DNA of 64,000 nucleotides from Chitinophaga sp. H8 (GTDB taxonomy: Bacteria; Bacteroidota; Bacteroidia; Chitinophagales; Chitinophagaceae): positions 682,001 through 746,000 of the forward strand of contig NZ_JBEXAC010000002.1 in NCBI RefSeq assembly GCF_040567655.1, read 5' to 3'. Position numbers and translations under genes: made by a program. Below the pieces are notes generated by a model. It was not told the origin of the DNA. It saw only the letters and a program-made list of their open reading frames with translations, and ran no database searches. Below, in pieces: positions 17,427 through 26,485 of this stretch (positions are counted from its first letter, which is position 1; the number at the start of each line of letters is the position of its first letter).

Positions 17427-19388
17427 ATGCAACTATATTGTAACTCATTAACTGAATATAAACGCCTGGCAACACTGGAAGTAAAAGTAGGCGATCTGCT
17501 AATAGGCAATTTTAACCCTATCCGCATTCAAACAATGACCACTACGGATACCATGGACACCATGGGTACCGTAGCACAGGCCATCCGCTGTATTGAAGCC
17601 GGCGCCGAACTGGTGCGCATCACTGCCCCCAGCAAAAAAGAAGCAGAAAACCTGCTGCCCATCAAAAATGAGCTCCGGAAAAGAGGATATACCACCCCGC
17701 TGGTGGCTGATATCCACTTTACGCCTAATGCAGCTGAAATCGCTGCCCGCATCGTAGAAAAAGTGAGGGTAAACCCCGGTAATTACGTTGATAAAAAGAA
17801 ATTCGAAACCCTCGAATATACCGATGCAGAATACCTGGAAGAAATAGACCGTATCCGCGAACGGTTTACCCCACTGGTAAATATCTGCAAGGAATATGGC
17901 ACCGCCATGCGTATCGGTACCAATCACGGCTCCCTGAGCGACCGTATCATGAGCCGCTACGGGGATACCCCCATGGGTATGGTGGAAAGCGCTATGGAGT
18001 TTCTGCGTATCGCGGAAGCATTGCAATACCGCAATATTGTGCTGAGCATGAAAAGCAGTAACCCCCAGGTAATGGTACAGGCTTACCGCCTGCTGGTACA
18101 AACCATGCAACAGGAACTGGGCCATTGCTACCCCCTCCACCTGGGCGTAACAGAGGCGGGCGATGGAGAAGACGGTCGTATCAAATCAGCTATCGGTATT
18201 GGTACGCTGCTGGAAGATGGGGTAGGTGATACCATCCGGGTATCATTGACGGAAGATCCTGAATTTGAATTGCCGGTATGCCGCGATATCGTAAAAAGAT
18301 ATACTAACCGTAATGATACCACGTCAATGGCACCGGTAGAAAATATCCCCTACTCTCCTTTTGAGTACAAACGCCGGGAAACCATCGCTGTCAATAATAC
18401 CGGCGACAAACAGGTGCCTGTTGTAGTGGCCTCCCTTACCCAGGAAAACATTACTCCTGCGGATTTAAAAGCCATTGGCTACACCTACGATGCCGATACC
18501 GACAAATGGAATATCGCAGACGCTGCTGCCGATTATATTTTCACCCACCACGTTTTATCCTTTGCCTTACCAGGTACCCTGAAGGTAATTGTACCCGCAG
18601 CGGTATGGCAACAGGCTGCTGACAAGGAAAAATATGTGCCCCTGTTCTCCTGGGAATCTTATACCTCCGCTACACAAAAGTCAGCCGTGATGAATATCAT
18701 CGCACTACCGGCTGCGGCAGTACAAGCCGGTGAAATAACCACCCGGATAGCGGCAGATAAAACAGCAGTATTAGCATTATACGGACACAATACAGCGGCT
18801 ATGCCGGAGATAAGACGTGCATGCATTACATTAATGGAAAGCAAGGTGCAAAATCCGTGTATCCTCTATTGTAATGCCAGTGAGGCCAATGCAGATGATC
18901 AGCTTATCCACCACGCCATTGAAACCGGCGCCCTCCTGCTGGACGGCCTGGGTGATGGCATATGGCTCACAGCTACACCAGATGGCAAAGGCCCATTGGA
19001 AAGTGCAGCTACTGTGGTCAATAATACCGTAGTCAACAACATCGCTTTCGGCATTTTGCAGGCTACCCGTACCCGCATCTCCAAAACAGAATATATTTCC
19101 TGCCCTTCCTGTGGCCGCACCTTATTTGACCTGCAGGAAACAACTGCCAAAATACGGGCAGTTACCCATCACCTGAAAGGTGTAAAAATCGCCATCATGG
19201 GATGTATTGTAAATGGTCCCGGGGAAATGGCAGATGCCGACTTCGGATATGTAGGCAGTGGTGTAGGAAAAATTACACTCTATAAGGGTAAAGAAGTGGT
19301 AAAACGCGCTTTAAACAGCGAAGGGGCTGTGGATGAACTCATTAACCTGATTAAGGAAAATGGCATGTGGGTAGAGAAAGAAGCCTGA
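17427..19388 (+). CDS. ispG: 4-hydroxy-3-methylbut-2-en-1-yl diphosphate synthase, large type
   Basis: The iron-sulfur enzyme converts methylerythritol cyclodiphosphate to HMBPP in the MEP isoprenoid pathway. The TIM-barrel domain spans roughly residues 8-300 (NFNPIRIQTMTTTDTMDT, VADIHFTPNAA, RVNPGNYVDKKKF). An inserted middle domain covers about 320-540. The 4Fe-4S domain has C-P-S-C at about 558-561 and GCIVNGPGE near 592. The 653-residue length matches the three-domain form of Bacteroidetes, Chlamydiae and plants, not the shorter E. coli enzyme. The ATG at 17427 is chosen because the upstream 25 codons have no resemblance to the family. Confidence 0.96.
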   Translation: MQLYCNSLTEYKRLATLEVKVGDLLIGNFNPIRIQTMTTTDTMDTMGTVAQAIRCIEAGAELVRITAPSKKEAENLLPIKNELRKRGYTTPLVADIHFTPNAAEIAARIVEKVRVNPGNYVDKKKFETLEYTDAEYLEEIDRIRERFTPLVNICKEYGTAMRIGTNHGSLSDRIMSRYGDTPMGMVESAMEFLRIAEALQYRNIVLSMKSSNPQVMVQAYRLLVQTMQQELGHCYPLHLGVTEAGDGEDGRIKSAIGIGTLLEDGVGDTIRVSLTEDPEFELPVCRDIVKRYTNRNDTTSMAPVENIPYSPFEYKRRETIAVNNTGDKQVPVVVASLTQENITPADLKAIGYTYDADTDKWNIADAAADYIFTHHVLSFALPGTLKVIVPAAVWQQAADKEKYVPLFSWESYTSATQKSAVMNIIALPAAAVQAGEITTRIAADKTAVLALYGHNTAAMPEIRRACITLMESKVQNPCILYCNASEANADDQLIHHAIETGALLLDGLGDGIWLTATPDGKGPLESAATVVNNTVVNNIAFGILQATRTRISKTEYISCPSCGRTLFDLQETTAKIRAVTHHLKGVKIAIMGCIVNGPGEMADADFGYVGSGVGKITLYKGKEVVKRALNSEGAVDELINLIKENGMWVEKEA

Positions 19389-19502
19389 TGCCTCCAAAAC
19401 AGCTGACAGCAGGGAATACCACACCTTAAAATCTGCTTAATTTTTTTGCTCCGGGGGTAAACAGTAAAAAAAAGCAGTAATTTTTCATAAAACCGATTTT
19501 TT

Positions 19503-19790
19503 ATGAAGAAATTCCTGAGCGGGGTACTTGCCTTATTTTTAAGCGCTTCCCTGTGCATGGCACAGGCTCCTGCAACTGCTACTGCTAAAAAAGAAACTAA
19601 AGCAGTTACTGCAAAAACAACACCGCAGGCAGCTAAACCAGCGCCAGCAGCTGGTCCATTAAAAAAGGACGGTACACCCGATAAACGCTTCAAAGAAAAC
19701 AAAGCTACTGCCGGACCTAAAAAGAAAGATGGTACTGCAGATATGCGCTACAAAGCCAATAAAAAAGCTGCGGCAAAGAAAAAATCCTAG
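19503..19790 (+). CDS. Small secreted Lys/Ala-rich protein with internal repeat
   Basis: The 95-residue product has a signal peptide (LALFLSASLCMAQA). It continues with an Ala/Lys/Thr-rich linker and two copies of a short motif, GPLKKDGTPDKRFKENK and GPKKKDGTADMRYKANK. I know the KKDGTxDxRxKxNK pattern only as a recurrent feature of small Bacteroidetes proteins of unknown role. It stands alone between ispG and the cytochrome gene and has its own terminator. Confidence 0.7.
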   Translation: MKKFLSGVLALFLSASLCMAQAPATATAKKETKAVTAKTTPQAAKPAPAAGPLKKDGTPDKRFKENKATAGPKKKDGTADMRYKANKKAAAKKKS

Positions 19791-19805
19791 GCAAGCAAAA
19801 TAGGC

Positions 19806-19846
19806 AAAAGAGGTTGTCTCCTTAATAAGGGGCAACCTCTTTTAGT
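19806..19846 (+). terminator. Intrinsic terminator after the small secreted protein
   Basis: AAAAGAGGTTGTCTCC and GGGGCAACCTCTTTTA pair around TTAATAA, 16 bases after the stop codon. Confidence 0.8.
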
Positions 19847-19925
19847 TTAAAAAATGTACTTTTAACCCCATTATTAAATAATACCCAGCCCATAACATTT
19901 AGTTATGGACTATAATGATTAACTA

Positions 19926-19957
19926 TTTGTCTGAAGTAAGCAGGACCGTTACTTTTG
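19926..19957 (+). promoter_or_regulatory. Complete promoter for the tsdA-like gene
   Basis: TTTG at 19926-19929 and TACTTTTG at 19950-19957 are separated by 20 bases, an exact match to the Bacteroidetes TTTG-N19-21-TAnnTTTG promoter. The cytochrome ATG is 26 bases further on. Confidence 0.75.
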
Positions 19958-19982
19958 GGCAGAAACCAACCTGTAATTCCAC

Positions 19983-21026
19983 ATGGATACCAACGAAGAC
20001 GTTAAGACCAAACGTTACAAACGTACTATTTTTGGGCTACTGGCCTGTGTATTGATCTTGATACTGATAATACTATTTGAAACATGCTTTCTCTGTTACC
20101 GTACCTTTTACCATACTGCCAGTGCCGGTGATGAAGTAGTTGCTACCACCAGGCCTGCCGCACCTGCAGCGGACCAACCCAAGCTATGGAAAGCACCTGA
20201 CGAAAGTACCATTCCTGCCGGAGCGGCCGGTGAAACCATCAAATATGGCAGGGAACTTATTGCACATACTGCAAAATACCTGGGGCCCAAGGGCACTGTT
20301 ATGCAAATCAGTAATGGAATGAATTGCCAGAACTGTCACCTCGAAGCAGGTACCAAACCATTTGGCAATAACTACAGCGCCGTAGCTGCTACCTATCCCA
20401 GATTCCGGGCACGCTCCAACAGTAATGAATCTATTTACAAACGGATCAGCGATTGTTTTGAACGTAGCCTGAATGGAAAAGCACCGGATACTACCACCAA
20501 AGAAATGCTGGCCATGAAAGCCTATATGGAATGGCTGGGAAGTAATGTAAACAAAGGAACCAAACCTCCAGGCAGCGGTCTTACCAAGCTGGCTTACCTG
20601 GATCGTGCAGCGGCACCGGAAAAAGGTAAAGCGGTATACACTCAAAAATGCCAGGTTTGTCATGGAGCCGGAGGAGAAGGTGTTTTGAATACAGATGCTC
20701 TCACCTATGTTTATCCGCCTTTGTGGGGCCCACACAGTTATAATGATGCGGCAGGGCTATTCCGGCTGTCTAACTTTGCCGGCTATGTGAAAGATAATAT
20801 GCCTTTTGGTGCTACACATGATAATCAGCAGCTCACAGATGAAGAATGCTGGGATGTGGCGGCATTTATAAACTCACAGCCCCGCCCACATAAAGATCAG
20901 ACTGCCGACTGGCACGATATGAAACAAAAGCCTATCGACTTTCCTTATGGCCCGTTTGCCGACGCCTTTACAGAAAGCGAACATAAATATGGTCCGTATC
21001 AACCTATTAAAGATGCCAGAAATTAA
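19983..21026 (+). CDS. tsdA: Membrane-anchored dihaem cytochrome c, thiosulfate dehydrogenase-like
   Basis: The 347-residue protein has one N-terminal membrane helix (about 16-33) and two class I haem sites, C115-Q-N-C-H119 and C223-Q-V-C-H227. The segment MNCQNCHLEAGTKPFGNNY and the later DCFERSLNG are hallmarks of TsdA. Cys158 in the latter fits the unusual Cys haem ligand known for that enzyme, and Met273 (NMPFG) fits the second haem. TsdA oxidises thiosulfate to tetrathionate in the periplasm, or works in reverse as a tetrathionate reductase. The neighbours (DsrE-like protein, binding protein, LysR) support a role with sulfur compounds. Direction of catalysis is not deducible. Confidence 0.85.
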   Translation: MDTNEDVKTKRYKRTIFGLLACVLILILIILFETCFLCYRTFYHTASAGDEVVATTRPAAPAADQPKLWKAPDESTIPAGAAGETIKYGRELIAHTAKYLGPKGTVMQISNGMNCQNCHLEAGTKPFGNNYSAVAATYPRFRARSNSNESIYKRISDCFERSLNGKAPDTTTKEMLAMKAYMEWLGSNVNKGTKPPGSGLTKLAYLDRAAAPEKGKAVYTQKCQVCHGAGGEGVLNTDALTYVYPPLWGPHSYNDAAGLFRLSNFAGYVKDNMPFGATHDNQQLTDEECWDVAAFINSQPRPHKDQTADWHDMKQKPIDFPYGPFADAFTESEHKYGPYQPIKDARN

Positions 21027-21078
21027 CGTGCGATATCCTACTTTAGCAATCCGAATCATAACCAATTAAAATCAATAC

Positions 21079-21498
21079 ATGAAAAAGCTTGTGGTTTATT
21101 TATGCTTCTTATGCCTGCTGGGTGGCCATGCAGCCATAGGGCAGCAAAAGAAAAAGTTCAAAGCTATTTACCAGTTAAACAGCGATGATGACAAAGTAAT
21201 ACGTGGCACCTTACGCAATATTAAGAATGCACTGGAAGACCCACGTCTGCAAAACAAGATCGTTATTGAACTGGTGGCGCACAGTGGTGGTGTAACTGTT
21301 TATAGAAAAGATCAGCCTTACGAAGAACTACTGAAAGCCCTACAGGAAAAAGGGGTTATACTGGTAGAGTGTGAAAACACCCTGCGGGAAAAAAATATCA
21401 AAAAAGAAGAACTCTTTCCCTTCATTTCCTACACGCCAAGTGGCAATGGGGAGTTGATCATCAAACAACAGGAAGGCTGGTCCTATATACATCCTTAA
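21079..21498 (+). CDS. Secreted DsrE-family protein
   Basis: The 139-residue protein has a Sec signal (residues 1-22, ending AAIGQ) and then a DsrE/DsrF-like alpha/beta fold: FKAIYQLNSDDDKVIRGTLR, IVIELVAHSGG, and a Cys at the usual position in VILVECENTLREKNI. DsrE-type proteins carry sulfur as persulfide on such a Cys. Most are cytoplasmic, so the signal peptide points to a periplasmic member. The gene starts 52 bases after the TsdA-like cytochrome and is probably in the same unit. The sulfur-transfer role is inferred from family and context. Confidence 0.8.
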   Translation: MKKLVVYLCFLCLLGGHAAIGQQKKKFKAIYQLNSDDDKVIRGTLRNIKNALEDPRLQNKIVIELVAHSGGVTVYRKDQPYEELLKALQEKGVILVECENTLREKNIKKEELFPFISYTPSGNGELIIKQQEGWSYIHP

Positions 21499-21612
21499 GT
21501 TACTAAATGCTGCAGGCGTGCATATATGGGTATGCCCGTCATCATGCACACCTGCAGACATTTACACACCCATCTGTACTTCACTTTATTTGCTCATCAG
21601 CAATTATAAATT

Positions 21613-22530
21613 ATGAAACATTTGTTATTGGCCACCTGCCTGTTCATGGCAGCTGGTAAGCTGTTTGCTCAAGACTACCGTTTTGATCCACCATGGAATA
21701 CGCCAGTTGAAGGGGGTGTTCATTTTACTGTACCACGGGTAGATAACGTACCTGATCTGTACGGCGATATCAATAACCCACAACTGGTTATTTTCTTTGC
21801 GGGTAATCAGTTTATGGTGATCGATTCCCTTATCGCTGACTTCAAAAAAGCCTACCCGCAATACCAGCGCATATTTGCAGAAACCTTACCACCAGGTATC
21901 CTGGCGCAGCAGATAGAGACAGGCTCCCTCGTGCTGGGAAATATGCGTATAGACATCCAACCAGATATCTATACTGCCGGCAAAAGCCGTATAGACCTGA
22001 TGCGTGACCGCTTTTCCGAAGTAAAGGCTTATGCCGGTAATACACTGGCTATTATGGTACAGGCTGGTAATCCTAAAAAGGTAAAAGGATTGCGTGACCT
22101 CGGCCGGAATGATATAACGGTAAGTATGCCGAACCCTGCCTGGGAAGGCATTGGCAAACGCATTGAAGAAGCCTATATAAAAGCCGGTGGCGCAGCCTTA
22201 AAACAAACCATTATGGAAGGAAAGGTAAAAAAGGGTACTACCTTTTTAACCCAGATCCATCACCGGCAAACGCCTATGCGTATCTTGTATAAAGCGTCTG
22301 ATGCAGGTCCGGTATGGTACACAGAGGCCTATTACCAACAGTTAAAAGGACATCCTGTTGCTACCGTTGCCATTCCTGAAAAAGAAAATATCCATGCTAC
22401 TTATATGGCTGGTGTGCTGAGAAATGCCCCTCATCCGGAAGCTGCCAAAGCATTTATGGAATTCCTGACAGGCCCACAAGGACAATCCATTTACCGGCAT
22501 TTTGGATTCCTTCCTCCCAACAACGGCTAA
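21613..22530 (+). CDS. Orphan periplasmic substrate-binding protein (ModA-like fold)
   Basis: The 305-residue protein has a signal peptide (ending KLFAQ) and a type II periplasmic binding fold. Visible elements are PQLVIFFAGNQFMVIDSLIA, NTLAIMVQAGNPKKVKGLRD, ISVSMPNPAWEG-like (here VSMPNPAWEGIGK) and FMEFLTGPQGQSIYRHFGF at the C-terminus, the usual ending of molybdate/sulfate-type binding proteins. No ABC permease or ATPase gene is near. It follows the DsrE-like gene by 114 bases and precedes a LysR regulator, so it may sense or bind an oxyanion in the sulfur cluster. The ligand is unknown. Confidence 0.78.
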   Translation: MKHLLLATCLFMAAGKLFAQDYRFDPPWNTPVEGGVHFTVPRVDNVPDLYGDINNPQLVIFFAGNQFMVIDSLIADFKKAYPQYQRIFAETLPPGILAQQIETGSLVLGNMRIDIQPDIYTAGKSRIDLMRDRFSEVKAYAGNTLAIMVQAGNPKKVKGLRDLGRNDITVSMPNPAWEGIGKRIEEAYIKAGGAALKQTIMEGKVKKGTTFLTQIHHRQTPMRILYKASDAGPVWYTEAYYQQLKGHPVATVAIPEKENIHATYMAGVLRNAPHPEAAKAFMEFLTGPQGQSIYRHFGFLPPNNG

Positions 22531-22542
22531 TAAAGCTACATG

Positions 22543-22614
22543 AATGATCAATTGCGGATGATCCGTAAAACTATTCCCTCAGGAATACATCCGGTATTTT
22601 CGCAATTGATCATT
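22543..22614. repeat. Long palindrome with TGATCAATT core
   Basis: AATGATCAATTGCG at 22543-22556 and CGCAATTGATCATT at 22601-22614 are perfect reverse complements. A 44-base loop contains a second small hairpin (GGATGATCCG region). It lies between the binding-protein stop and the LysR start. It may end transcription, or serve as a regulator site; there is no U-tract. Confidence 0.65.
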
Positions 22615-22635
22615 GATAATTTGTAATTTTAAGGC

Positions 22636-23538
22636 ATGTTCGATTTCAGGCTAAAAGTTTTTTATACAGTTGCCAAAAGGCTGAGTTTTACCAAGGCGGC
22701 GGAAGAATTATATATTTCCCAACCTGCCGTTACCAAACATATTCACGAACTGGAACAGCAATTAGGCATGGCCCTTTTCGAGCGGATTGGCAATAAAATA
22801 AAACTCACCCGCGCAGGCCAGCTGGTAGTGCAGCATGCAGAAACTATTTTCACTGACTATCGCAACCTGGAATATGACATTAACCAGCTCAAACACATAC
22901 AGGGAGGCTTATTGCCGATAGGTGCCAGCAGTACGATAGCCCAGTATTTAATCCCCCCGTTGCTGGCAAAGTTCAACCTACGGTATCCTGATGTAAGAAC
23001 CTCTCTCAGCAATGGAAATACAGAACAGATAGAACAATCACTGATAGAAAAAAATATCCAACTGGGTATTATAGAAGGGAAATCCAAAAATCCGGTCCTG
23101 AAATATGTAGAGTTTGCCAAGGATGAAATAGTGCTGGTAGGAAATGCTGGTAGTCAACTGGCCAAGGACGGTGCCCTTACACCTGCCGACCTAAAAACCA
23201 TCCCCCTGCTGATGCGGGAACATGGCTCCGGAACCCTGGAAGTACTTATTGATGAGCTGAAACGCTTAAAGTTAAAACTGACAGACCTGAATATTGCCAT
23301 GTATATGGGCAGTACCGAAAGTATAAAATCCTATCTGCACCATGCTCCCTGCGCAGCATTCATTTCATTACAAGCAGTACAGCGTGAACTCGAAGCTGGG
23401 GAGTTTATCATCCTGCCGGTAAAGAATTTCCGCCTGGTACGCAAACTGCATTTCATCTACCTGCAAGGCCAGCAGGACAAACTGGCGCAGTTATTTATGC
23501 GCTTTGCCAAACAAAATGCAGCACCTTCTCTTACATAA
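22636..23538 (+). CDS. LysR-family transcriptional regulator
   Basis: The 300-residue protein has the N-terminal winged helix-turn-helix of the family (residues 3-62; FTKAAEELYISQPAVTKHIH and LFERIGNKIKLTRAG). A periplasmic-binding-like effector domain occupies about 90-295 (LLPIGASSTIAQYLIPPLLA). It resembles CysB/CysL-type regulators in general form. It follows the tsdA-dsrE-binding protein genes on the same strand and is the obvious candidate to regulate them, perhaps in response to a sulfur compound (inference). Confidence 0.88.
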   Translation: MFDFRLKVFYTVAKRLSFTKAAEELYISQPAVTKHIHELEQQLGMALFERIGNKIKLTRAGQLVVQHAETIFTDYRNLEYDINQLKHIQGGLLPIGASSTIAQYLIPPLLAKFNLRYPDVRTSLSNGNTEQIEQSLIEKNIQLGIIEGKSKNPVLKYVEFAKDEIVLVGNAGSQLAKDGALTPADLKTIPLLMREHGSGTLEVLIDELKRLKLKLTDLNIAMYMGSTESIKSYLHHAPCAAFISLQAVQRELEAGEFIILPVKNFRLVRKLHFIYLQGQQDKLAQLFMRFAKQNAAPSLT

Positions 23539-23561
23539 GATAACGGGAATGGATATCAGTA

Positions 23562-24251
23562 CTATTGCTTGGTACTGATCAGTTCAATTTCGCGGATACC
23601 AGGCAATCGCCGGATCTGTTCCATCGCTGCCAGTATATTGTCATTGGTGGTAGCTTTATTCAATATTACTTTCAACTGGTCTGTTTCTTCATCTTCCAGC
23701 GGATATAAGGTAATCTCTTCAAACGTGGCATTTGATTGCCGGAGTAGCCCAGCCACAGCTGTTAAGGTTACTTCATGATGTGCAAATACAATCCTGATAC
23801 TGCGCATATTTTTACCACCGAAGAATTTTCGTTCCAATGGTTTAATGCCTGCCAGGATAATGAGTGTAATAGCTGTAGCAGCAATGGCAGCAATGTAAAG
23901 CCCTCCGCCTACTGCCAGTCCTATTGCGGCTACTGTCCATAGTCCAGCCGCTGTGGTAAGTCCGCGTATTACCCTCGAACGGAGAAACAGTATCGTTCCT
24001 GCCCCGATGAAACCTATTCCGCTCACTACCTGAGCCGCCACCCTTGAAGGGTCTAATACCACTGATGGCCGGCCCAACGCATCATTAAATCCAAACGCAG
24101 ATACCAGCATAACCAGGGTAGCGCCTACACACACCAGCATATGGGTACGTAATCCCGCTGCCCATTCCAGGCGCTGGCGTTCCAATCCGATAGCGCTACC
24201 TAGTACGGCAGCAGTAGCAAGTCTGATAATAATTTCACTGGTAGTTAGCAT
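23562..24251 (-). CDS. MgtC/SapB-family membrane protein
   Basis: The 229-residue protein has four to five N-terminal helices with the MgtC signature GSAIGLERQRLEWAAGLRTH and LVCVGATLVMLVSAF, then GIGFIGAGTILF. A soluble C-terminal ACT-like domain follows (about 150-229). MgtC-type proteins are linked to magnesium limitation and virulence in other bacteria, but the biochemical function of this subgroup is unclear. The gene is convergent with the LysR gene and is followed upstream by an acetyltransferase gene on the same strand. Confidence 0.88.
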   Translation of the reverse strand: MLTTSEIIIRLATAAVLGSAIGLERQRLEWAAGLRTHMLVCVGATLVMLVSAFGFNDALGRPSVVLDPSRVAAQVVSGIGFIGAGTILFLRSRVIRGLTTAAGLWTVAAIGLAVGGGLYIAAIAATAITLIILAGIKPLERKFFGGKNMRSIRIVFAHHEVTLTAVAGLLRQSNATFEEITLYPLEDEETDQLKVILNKATTNDNILAAMEQIRRLPGIREIELISTKQ

Positions 24252-24281
24252 AGCTTTTTTGTTATAGATTTATCACAACAA

Positions 24282-24791
24282 TTATACCTTGCGGTCTACA
24301 TACCATTTCAGCATTTCATTATCCGGCATGGCCTGCTGCATGCCACTTTTCTCCAGCACACGGATAGAAGCATTGTTAGTTGCTTCACATTCTGCTACCA
24401 CCCTGTTCACACCTGCCTGTTGAAATGCCCATTCAATCAATGCCTTTACCGCTTCCGTTGCTATATCCTGATTGCGGTATTCCGGCAAAATACGATATCC
24501 TATTTCTACCACACCTGCCTTGTCAGGCATGCCTTTAAATCCGGTATCGCCCAGCAGTATTTTTTGTTTCCGGTCAATGATCACCCAAAAAAACCAAAGA
24601 TATGCTTCGGGATCAGCCTGCAACGTCTCAATATAATAAGGTAAAACCTCTTGCAGATCAGGCTGTGGCCAACTTAACGGAACAACAGCGTTTAACATTT
24701 TTCCCACCTGTGCGCCACGCAGATAAATTTCAGTAAGCACGGGCAGCCTGCATGGCCGTACAAGGAGTCGGGCTGTCTTCAGGGATAACAT
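24282..24791 (-). CDS. GNAT-family N-acetyltransferase
   Basis: The 169-residue protein has the RimJ/RimL-type pattern: LKTARLLVRPCR at the N-terminus, ILLGDTGFKG, EIGYRILPEYRNQDIATEAV (acetyl-CoA pyrophosphate loop, with NQDIA in place of the common GxGxA) and NNASIRVLEKSGM near the C-terminus. It transfers acetyl from acetyl-CoA to an amine or protein N-terminus; the acceptor is unknown. It sits 30 bases upstream of the MgtC gene on the same strand. Confidence 0.87.
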   Translation of the reverse strand: MLSLKTARLLVRPCRLPVLTEIYLRGAQVGKMLNAVVPLSWPQPDLQEVLPYYIETLQADPEAYLWFFWVIIDRKQKILLGDTGFKGMPDKAGVVEIGYRILPEYRNQDIATEAVKALIEWAFQQAGVNRVVAECEATNNASIRVLEKSGMQQAMPDNEMLKWYVDRKV

Positions 24792-24821
24792 ATCCTAATG
24801 GTTTGATTAATTAAAAGCCGG

Positions 24822-25556
24822 CTATCCCAGTGTACCGGTATCCAGCGTTTCGCCTGCTTTTAGTGCATGTATCTTCAAACTTTCCAGGTCTCCGGTCAGG
24901 GCTTTCAATCTTTCGGGTGTACCGGTAAGCATCGCCATCGTACCATAATGGAAAGGTATTACATGTTTTACCTGTAATAACCGGATAGCATAGGCGGCTT
25001 CTATAGGCCCCATCGTAAACCGGTTGCCAATCGGCAGCACTGCTATATCTGGTTTATAAATTTTCCCTATCAGCTGCATATCTCCGAATACGCCAGTATC
25101 TCCGGAAAAATAGACAGACAATCCATCACTCAGCTGAAGCACAAACCCCACGGTAGCATGCGGGAATACGGCTTTTCCTCCAGGGTCCATAATATGGGCA
25201 ATGTGAAAGGCATTGGTCATAGTAACCCGCATATCCATAATAGGTAGGGTACCACCTATGTTCATCCCTTCAAATACATGAGCAGGTATTCCCTGTTCGA
25301 TCAGATACCAGCGTACCATAGGATTGGCGATTACCTTAGGCGTTTTCTGCCGGATAATATCCACTATTTTACTGTCCATATGATCTTCATGCCCATGGGT
25401 AAACAGGATAAGATCTATCCGTTCAGGCCAGCCCGTGCCTGCTGGCAAAAAGGAGTTGTTGGTTATCCAGGGATCTACCAGCACAATGTTGTTTTCCGGA
25501 GTAGTGATCTGAAAGCTGGCATGTGCCAGGAACTGGATCTTTGTTTTATTACTCAT
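24822..25556 (-). CDS. UPF0173-type metal-dependent hydrolase (metallo-beta-lactamase fold)
   Basis: The 244-residue protein has the metal-binding motif FTHGHEDHMDS (HxHxDH), a later SGDTGVFGD and a C-terminal HYGTM, in the spacing of the UPF0173/YtkL group. The Met at 25556 (MSNKTKIQFLAHASFQI) is the correct-looking start. The longer frame would add 29 residues without family support. The substrate is unknown. It is the first gene of a minus-strand group with the acetyltransferase and MgtC genes. Confidence 0.87.
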   Translation of the reverse strand: MSNKTKIQFLAHASFQITTPENNIVLVDPWITNNSFLPAGTGWPERIDLILFTHGHEDHMDSKIVDIIRQKTPKVIANPMVRWYLIEQGIPAHVFEGMNIGGTLPIMDMRVTMTNAFHIAHIMDPGGKAVFPHATVGFVLQLSDGLSVYFSGDTGVFGDMQLIGKIYKPDIAVLPIGNRFTMGPIEAAYAIRLLQVKHVIPFHYGTMAMLTGTPERLKALTGDLESLKIHALKAGETLDTGTLG

Positions 25557-25740
25557 AGCACAATGCTTTAGTACATCATTGTTAAAACGTGTATGCCTGA
25601 CTGTCGGGTACATGCCTGCCCTTTCGGCGTAGCTGCCGGGCATTCATTGATGTCACATACAAATTCACCATAATGGCTGTTATTTAAATATACGTACTTC
25701 TTCATTATCTAAGTTCAGTCTGCCACGGAAAAACCCCGCC

Positions 25741-25780
25741 AATAAAAAAGCAGCGTACCTCCGGAAGAAGTACGCTGCTT
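25741..25780 (-). terminator. Terminator of the lipocalin-like lipoprotein gene
   Basis: On the minus strand AAGCAGCGTAC and GTACGCTGCTT form an 11-bp stem followed by T6, 28 bases after the stop. Confidence 0.85.
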
Positions 25781-25807
25781 GTGATATATTATATTAAAAA
25801 CGGGAAA

Positions 25808-26296
25808 CTATCTGCGCTGCAAAGAGTAAATGATAGCACCGTTTTGACCTTCAAAGTTCACTGCTGCTCTCCAGGTCATAAAGCTACCTGCAGAAGTTAC
25901 TTCTACACGGTACCCATCAGTGATGGTTTTAGCTTTAATACCAGTAGCTGTTTTTTTGAACTGGAACATGGTTACACCGCCTTGTTTAAATAAAGACCAA
26001 ACAATAGGCTGGGTAGCAGTGCTACAGCCATCCTCTGTAGAAGATAAGGTATAAGACCCGTAAGCATTGGAAGGCAATACCCATTGGCTACCTTTAAAAC
26101 ACTTATAAGAAGCCTCATCAAATACAGTTACTTTGGAGCCTGCGGGGATACCTTCAAATTGCACATCAGTAACGATCCAGTTACCCTGCACTGAGCTTTT
26201 GGTAATATCGGTGGTCGTACCCTGTTGGGTAGCACATGATACCATAAACAGAGAGGTTGCTACCAGGAACAATGCTGCAAGTGAGAAATTTTTCAT
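25808..26296 (-). CDS. Lipocalin-like lipoprotein
   Basis: The 162-residue protein has a lipoprotein signal (LFMVSCATQQ, Cys near residue 21). It continues with a pattern like the lipocalin-type domains of Bacteroidetes lipoproteins: VQGNWIVTDVQFEG, then YKCFKGSQWVLPSNAYGSYTL, MFQFKK and EVTSAGSFMTWRAAV. The ATG at 26296 is chosen because the signal peptide starts there. The upstream 46 codons look like untranslated leader. It follows the second sigma/anti-sigma group and may be one of its targets (inference). The function is unknown. Confidence 0.75.
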   Translation of the reverse strand: MKNFSLAALFLVATSLFMVSCATQQGTTTDITKSSVQGNWIVTDVQFEGIPAGSKVTVFDEASYKCFKGSQWVLPSNAYGSYTLSSTEDGCSTATQPIVWSLFKQGGVTMFQFKKTATGIKAKTITDGYRVEVTSAGSFMTWRAAVNFEGQNGAIIYSLQRR

Positions 26297-26485
26297 GCGA
26301 ATAAATATTTGTGTGTTTAATTGCCGTTTATAAGTAACAACCCGTAATGCCGGATGGTTTACACTTCCCATGATTATTAGACGGAAAGAATCTGGCGGCA
26401 ATTTCAGAAAAAGCAATAAACGTACCAAATACAAATTTTATAGCCGGGAAGGGACATACAGCACGTAATGAAGCATTCCCGGGGG

